DNA from: UBA668 sp031366885
Lineage (GTDB): Bacteria > Actinomycetota > Acidimicrobiia > Acidimicrobiales > Ilumatobacteraceae
NCBI GenBank assembly: GCA_031366885.1
Contig: JANLPB010000147.1
Coordinates: forward strand, 1 to 7,765
DNA: 7,765 nucleotides
Reading direction: 5' to 3'
Positions within the stretch are counted from its first letter, which is position 1. Every line of letters starts with the position of its first letter. The translations under genes and the position numbers were made by a program. Below, in pieces: positions 5,788 through 7,765 of the stretch. The notes under the pieces were generated by a model, which worked only from the letters and a program-made list of their open reading frames with translations, searched no databases and had not been told where the DNA came from.

Positions 5788-6693
5788 TTAACCGAGGCCT
5801 GGTTCGCCCGGGTCCTTGTCCTGCTCGCGGAGGAACTGTTCGAACTCGGCGGCCAACTCATCGCCGCTGGGCATTTCGCTGATCGCACGATCGAGGTCGA
5901 GCGTCTGTTGCTCGGCTTGGTCGTAGAGCGACTCCAGCTGGTGGACCATTGCTTCGTGTTCGTCGTTGCCGCCGACCAACACATTGATCCGCTGGTGTTG
6001 GATCTCGGCTTCGCTGGCGAGCGCCGAGCTGTCGATGGTGATGCCGGTGACTTCAGTGAGCCCGTCGAGCAGAGCGGCCGAGGCTGCGGGATAGCTCATT
6101 GCACTGACATAGTGCGGCACCTGTACCCACAATCCCAGCGAGGCAATGCCGGCCTCGGTGAGCGCATGCTCAAGTACGGCGCTCATGCCTGCGGGCACGT
6201 CGACGGAGTTCTTCAGATATGGCAGGTCGCCGATGAGGTCGGCCGAGGGTGAGCTGCAGGAAAGACGCGCGGGGCGAGTGTGTGGTGATGCGAACGGGTA
6301 CGAGCCGAACGCGACCATCTGGTACACCCCAAGCTGCACAGCCAGTTGGGTCACCGCACTGGCGAACCCGCGCCATTGCGAATCCGGCTCGGGGCCGACA
6401 AGCGTCAGCACGGGTTGGCCCTTGCTGTCGACCCCGACCTTCAGCTCGATGTCGCTCCACGCGAGCTTGGTGTTCACTCCTTCGCGTAGTTCCATCGTTG
6501 GGCGGCGGGCGCGATAGTCGATGAACGTGTCACCGTCGAAGGTGGCGAGTGCCTTGGTGTTGCACGCGCCGTCGAGCGCGGCCATCGCCGCCGCAGCGGC
6601 ACCGCTGGCGTCGATCCAGCCGTGGAGATGTACGACCATCACGGGGCGGTCGAGGACAGGAATGTCGCCATGAAGTTCGTAGCGAGGGTTCAC
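5788..6693 (-). CDS. PAC2 family protein (proteasome assembly chaperone-like)
   Basis: Member of the PAC2 family (PF09754), named after the eukaryotic proteasome assembly chaperone and common in actinobacteria, where its role is not settled. The 301 residues match the usual actinobacterial length. Landmarks are HGWIDASGAA (24-33), ATFDGDTFIDYRARRPTMEL (50-69), LTLVGPEPDSQW (96-107), GSYPFASPHTRP (130-141), LWVQVPHYVSAMSYPAASAALLDGL (188-212) and a helical charged tail with SGDELAAEFEQFLREQ (276-291), the last typical of actinobacterial members. No signal peptide or membrane segment, so cytoplasmic. It starts with GTG at 6693, overlapping the kinase stop as GTGA, and GGAG (6705-6702) lies 8 bases upstream inside the kinase gene, so translation is probably coupled. 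A link to proteasome assembly should not be assumed from the name; no proteasome gene is in the window. Confidence 0.92.
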   Translation of the reverse strand: MNPRYELHGDIPVLDRPVMVVHLHGWIDASGAAAAAMAALDGACNTKALATFDGDTFIDYRARRPTMELREGVNTKLAWSDIELKVGVDSKGQPVLTLVGPEPDSQWRGFASAVTQLAVQLGVYQMVAFGSYPFASPHTRPARLSCSSPSADLIGDLPYLKNSVDVPAGMSAVLEHALTEAGIASLGLWVQVPHYVSAMSYPAASAALLDGLTEVTGITIDSSALASEAEIQHQRINVLVGGNDEHEAMVHQLESLYDQAEQQTLDLDRAISEMPSGDELAAEFEQFLREQDKDPGEPGLG

Positions 6694-7724
6694 GGAATTT
6701 GCTCCAACATCTGCTCAGCTGCTGCTGCGGCGGCTTCGACCTGCATCTTGAACGGATTCAGCTCTGCCTCATCGCGCTGGCCCAGCGCGCCGCCCAGGTA
6801 ACGGGCGTAGACGCCCTCGAGAATGCACGCCAGCTTCCAGTACGCGAAGGACACGTAGAACGGCAGGTTGGTGAGATCGCGACCGCTGACCTGCGCGTAT
6901 CGTTCGGCCAGGTGCGCACGATCGTAGAAGCCGGCCGCGGTCGTGGCGGAACCGGTCCACGCTGACGCGACGTCGTTGGGGCCGGTCCAATAGACCTGCA
7001 GCAAACCAAGATCCGCGAGTGGATCGCCCAGCGTGCAAATCTCCCAATCGAGCACGGCCACCACTCTGCCGTCGTCGCCCAGCATGCAGTTGTCGAGGCG
7101 GTAATCGCCATGCACGATCGTGGCCGGGCCCTGCTCGGGTATCCGACGCGAGAGCTCATCGTGGACTCGGGCGACTGCGGGGAGCGCGCGGGTTTGTTGC
7201 TGGTTCCACTGCCCGTACCAGCGTTTGAGCTGCCGCCCGATGTATCCCTCGTGGCGGCCGAGTTCGTTGAGGCCAGCGACTTTCAGGTCGACGGAGTGGA
7301 TGGCGGCCATGGTGTCGACCAACGATTCGCTAGCGTCCCGACGCGCGTCGGGAGAAAGAATCGCCTCCGCCGCCTCCCGGTCGCGCAGCACGTGGCCGTC
7401 GACGAAACCCATCACGTAAAACGGCGATCCATTGACCGTCAGGTCATCGCAGAAGCCCAACGCGGGAGCCACCGGCACTGCCGTGCGTTGCAGCCCGCTG
7501 ATGATGCGGTGCTCTCGCCCCATGTCGTGCGCGCTCGCAAGGACGTGCCCGAGGGGCGGGCGCCGAAGCACGAACTTGGCCCCGTCGGCGGCGGTGACCG
7601 CGAACGTGAGGTTGGAATGGCCGCCGGCGATGACATCGAATGTGAAGGGGGCCAGAGCGCCGGCGATGTTGGTTTCCAGCCACGCGCTGACCGCCGTCAC
7701 ATCGATTCCGGGTACAGAACTCAT
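6690..7724 (-). CDS. APH-fold phosphotransferase, ACAD10/11-like kinase
   Basis: Protein-kinase-like phosphotransferase of the aminoglycoside phosphotransferase (APH) superfamily, 344 residues and complete. Visible parts: nucleotide loop AGGHSNLTF (33-41); FVLRRPPLGHVLASAHDMGREH (51-72), the block typical of the ACAD10/11 N-terminal kinase group; hinge region FYVMGFVDG (102-110); catalytic loop HGDYRLDN (205-212) with D207 as presumed base and N212 a metal ligand; and DWEICTLGDPLADLG (226-240), with D226 in the place of the DFG aspartate. The FYVSFAYWKLACILEGVYARYL helix (289-310) also matches that group. In animals such kinases are fused to acyl-CoA dehydrogenases and phosphorylate 4-hydroxyacyl-CoA; a similar hydroxyacyl substrate is a plausible inference here, and antibiotic resistance is unlikely. 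No dehydrogenase lies beside it in the window. It is the first gene of an operon with the PAC2 gene (4-base overlap). No Shine-Dalgarno; a TACCGT box 8 bases upstream suggests a leaderless start. Confidence 0.93.
   Translation of the reverse strand: MSSVPGIDVTAVSAWLETNIAGALAPFTFDVIAGGHSNLTFAVTAADGAKFVLRRPPLGHVLASAHDMGREHRIISGLQRTAVPVAPALGFCDDLTVNGSPFYVMGFVDGHVLRDREAAEAILSPDARRDASESLVDTMAAIHSVDLKVAGLNELGRHEGYIGRQLKRWYGQWNQQQTRALPAVARVHDELSRRIPEQGPATIVHGDYRLDNCMLGDDGRVVAVLDWEICTLGDPLADLGLLQVYWTGPNDVASAWTGSATTAAGFYDRAHLAERYAQVSGRDLTNLPFYVSFAYWKLACILEGVYARYLGGALGQRDEAELNPFKMQVEAAAAAAEQMLEQIP
6702..6705 (-). promoter_or_regulatory. Ribosome binding site of the PAC2 gene, inside the kinase gene
   Basis: GGAG on the - strand, 8 bases before GTG 6693. 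It supports this GTG as the start and re-initiation at the GTGA overlap. Fits the window's pattern: operon-internal genes carry a Shine-Dalgarno while first genes do not. Confidence 0.6.
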
Positions 7725-7732
7725 TGCGTCGT

Positions 7733-7738
7733 ACGGTA
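7733..7738 (-). promoter_or_regulatory. Candidate -10 box of the kinase-PAC2 operon
   Basis: TACCGT on the - strand, 8 bases before ATG 7724, inside an 8-base palindrome CGGTACCG (7734-7741). The -35 slot has no clear match to TTGACA. The remaining bases to the window edge (7742-7765) hold nothing I can assign. Confidence 0.35.
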
Positions 7739-7765
7739 CCGCCGCCGGTTCGCTCTGCCGCCAGG

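Noticed and set aside
6690..7724. Aminoglycoside resistance gene reading of the APH-fold kinase
   Set aside because: The RRPPLGHVLASAHDMGREH block and the YWKLACILEGVYARYL helix place it with ACAD10/11-like kinases, not with known resistance enzymes, and there is no mobile context.
1..7765. Defence island, mobile element, CRISPR array or tRNA/rRNA gene
   Set aside because: Read on both strands, I found no transposase or integrase, no terminal or spaced direct repeats, and no tRNA-like cloverleaf; the genes are ordinary chromosomal ones with uniform base composition.

Overview
The window looks like ordinary chromosome from a high-GC actinobacterium. Evidence for this is the strong G/C bias at third codon positions, an F420-type luciferase-like oxidoreductase, an actinobacterial-style PAC2 protein, a UvrD-like helicase with a C-terminal HRDC domain, and several genes whose -10 box sits 6-8 nt before the start codon (leaderless transcripts). 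The gene mix would suit Acidimicrobiia, but that placement is inference and nothing seen here proves it. I see no RNA genes, CRISPR array, transposon, phage gene or attachment site, and no stretch over 300 bases without a gene.

Layout, left to right. (1) The 3' end of a class-II-type histone deacetylase / acetylpolyamine amidohydrolase gene on the + strand ends one base before the stop of a convergent gene. (2) A 960-residue superfamily 1A helicase on the - strand has an N-terminal Cys/His motif, a long unassigned N-terminal extension and a C-terminal HRDC domain. Its promoter region carries a good match to a Gram-positive LexA (SOS) box. (3) Upstream of it, also on the - strand, is an LLM-class F420-dependent oxidoreductase of the TIGR03617 (MSMEG_2256-like) type with a strong Shine-Dalgarno. 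(4) A 90-residue unknown protein on the - strand is followed immediately by a hairpin, and is divergent from (5) a LysR-type regulator on the + strand. (6) A convergent pair junction (LysR / PAC2) holds a long hairpin that could terminate both transcripts. (7) A two-gene - strand operon has an APH-fold kinase (ACAD10/11-like) first, with a PAC2 family protein coupled to it through a 4-base GTGA overlap.

How they work together: the only tight operon is kinase + PAC2. The LysR gene and the small divergent gene share an 82-base AT-rich intergenic region, so the small gene is the most likely local target of the regulator; the hairpin between it and the oxidoreductase argues against simple cotranscription of those two. 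The helicase is probably a DNA-damage-inducible unit of its own. I do not see a clearly novel multi-gene system. The points most worth a second look are the SOS box and unusual architecture of the helicase, the run of leaderless starts, and the uncharacterised 90-residue protein beside the LysR gene.
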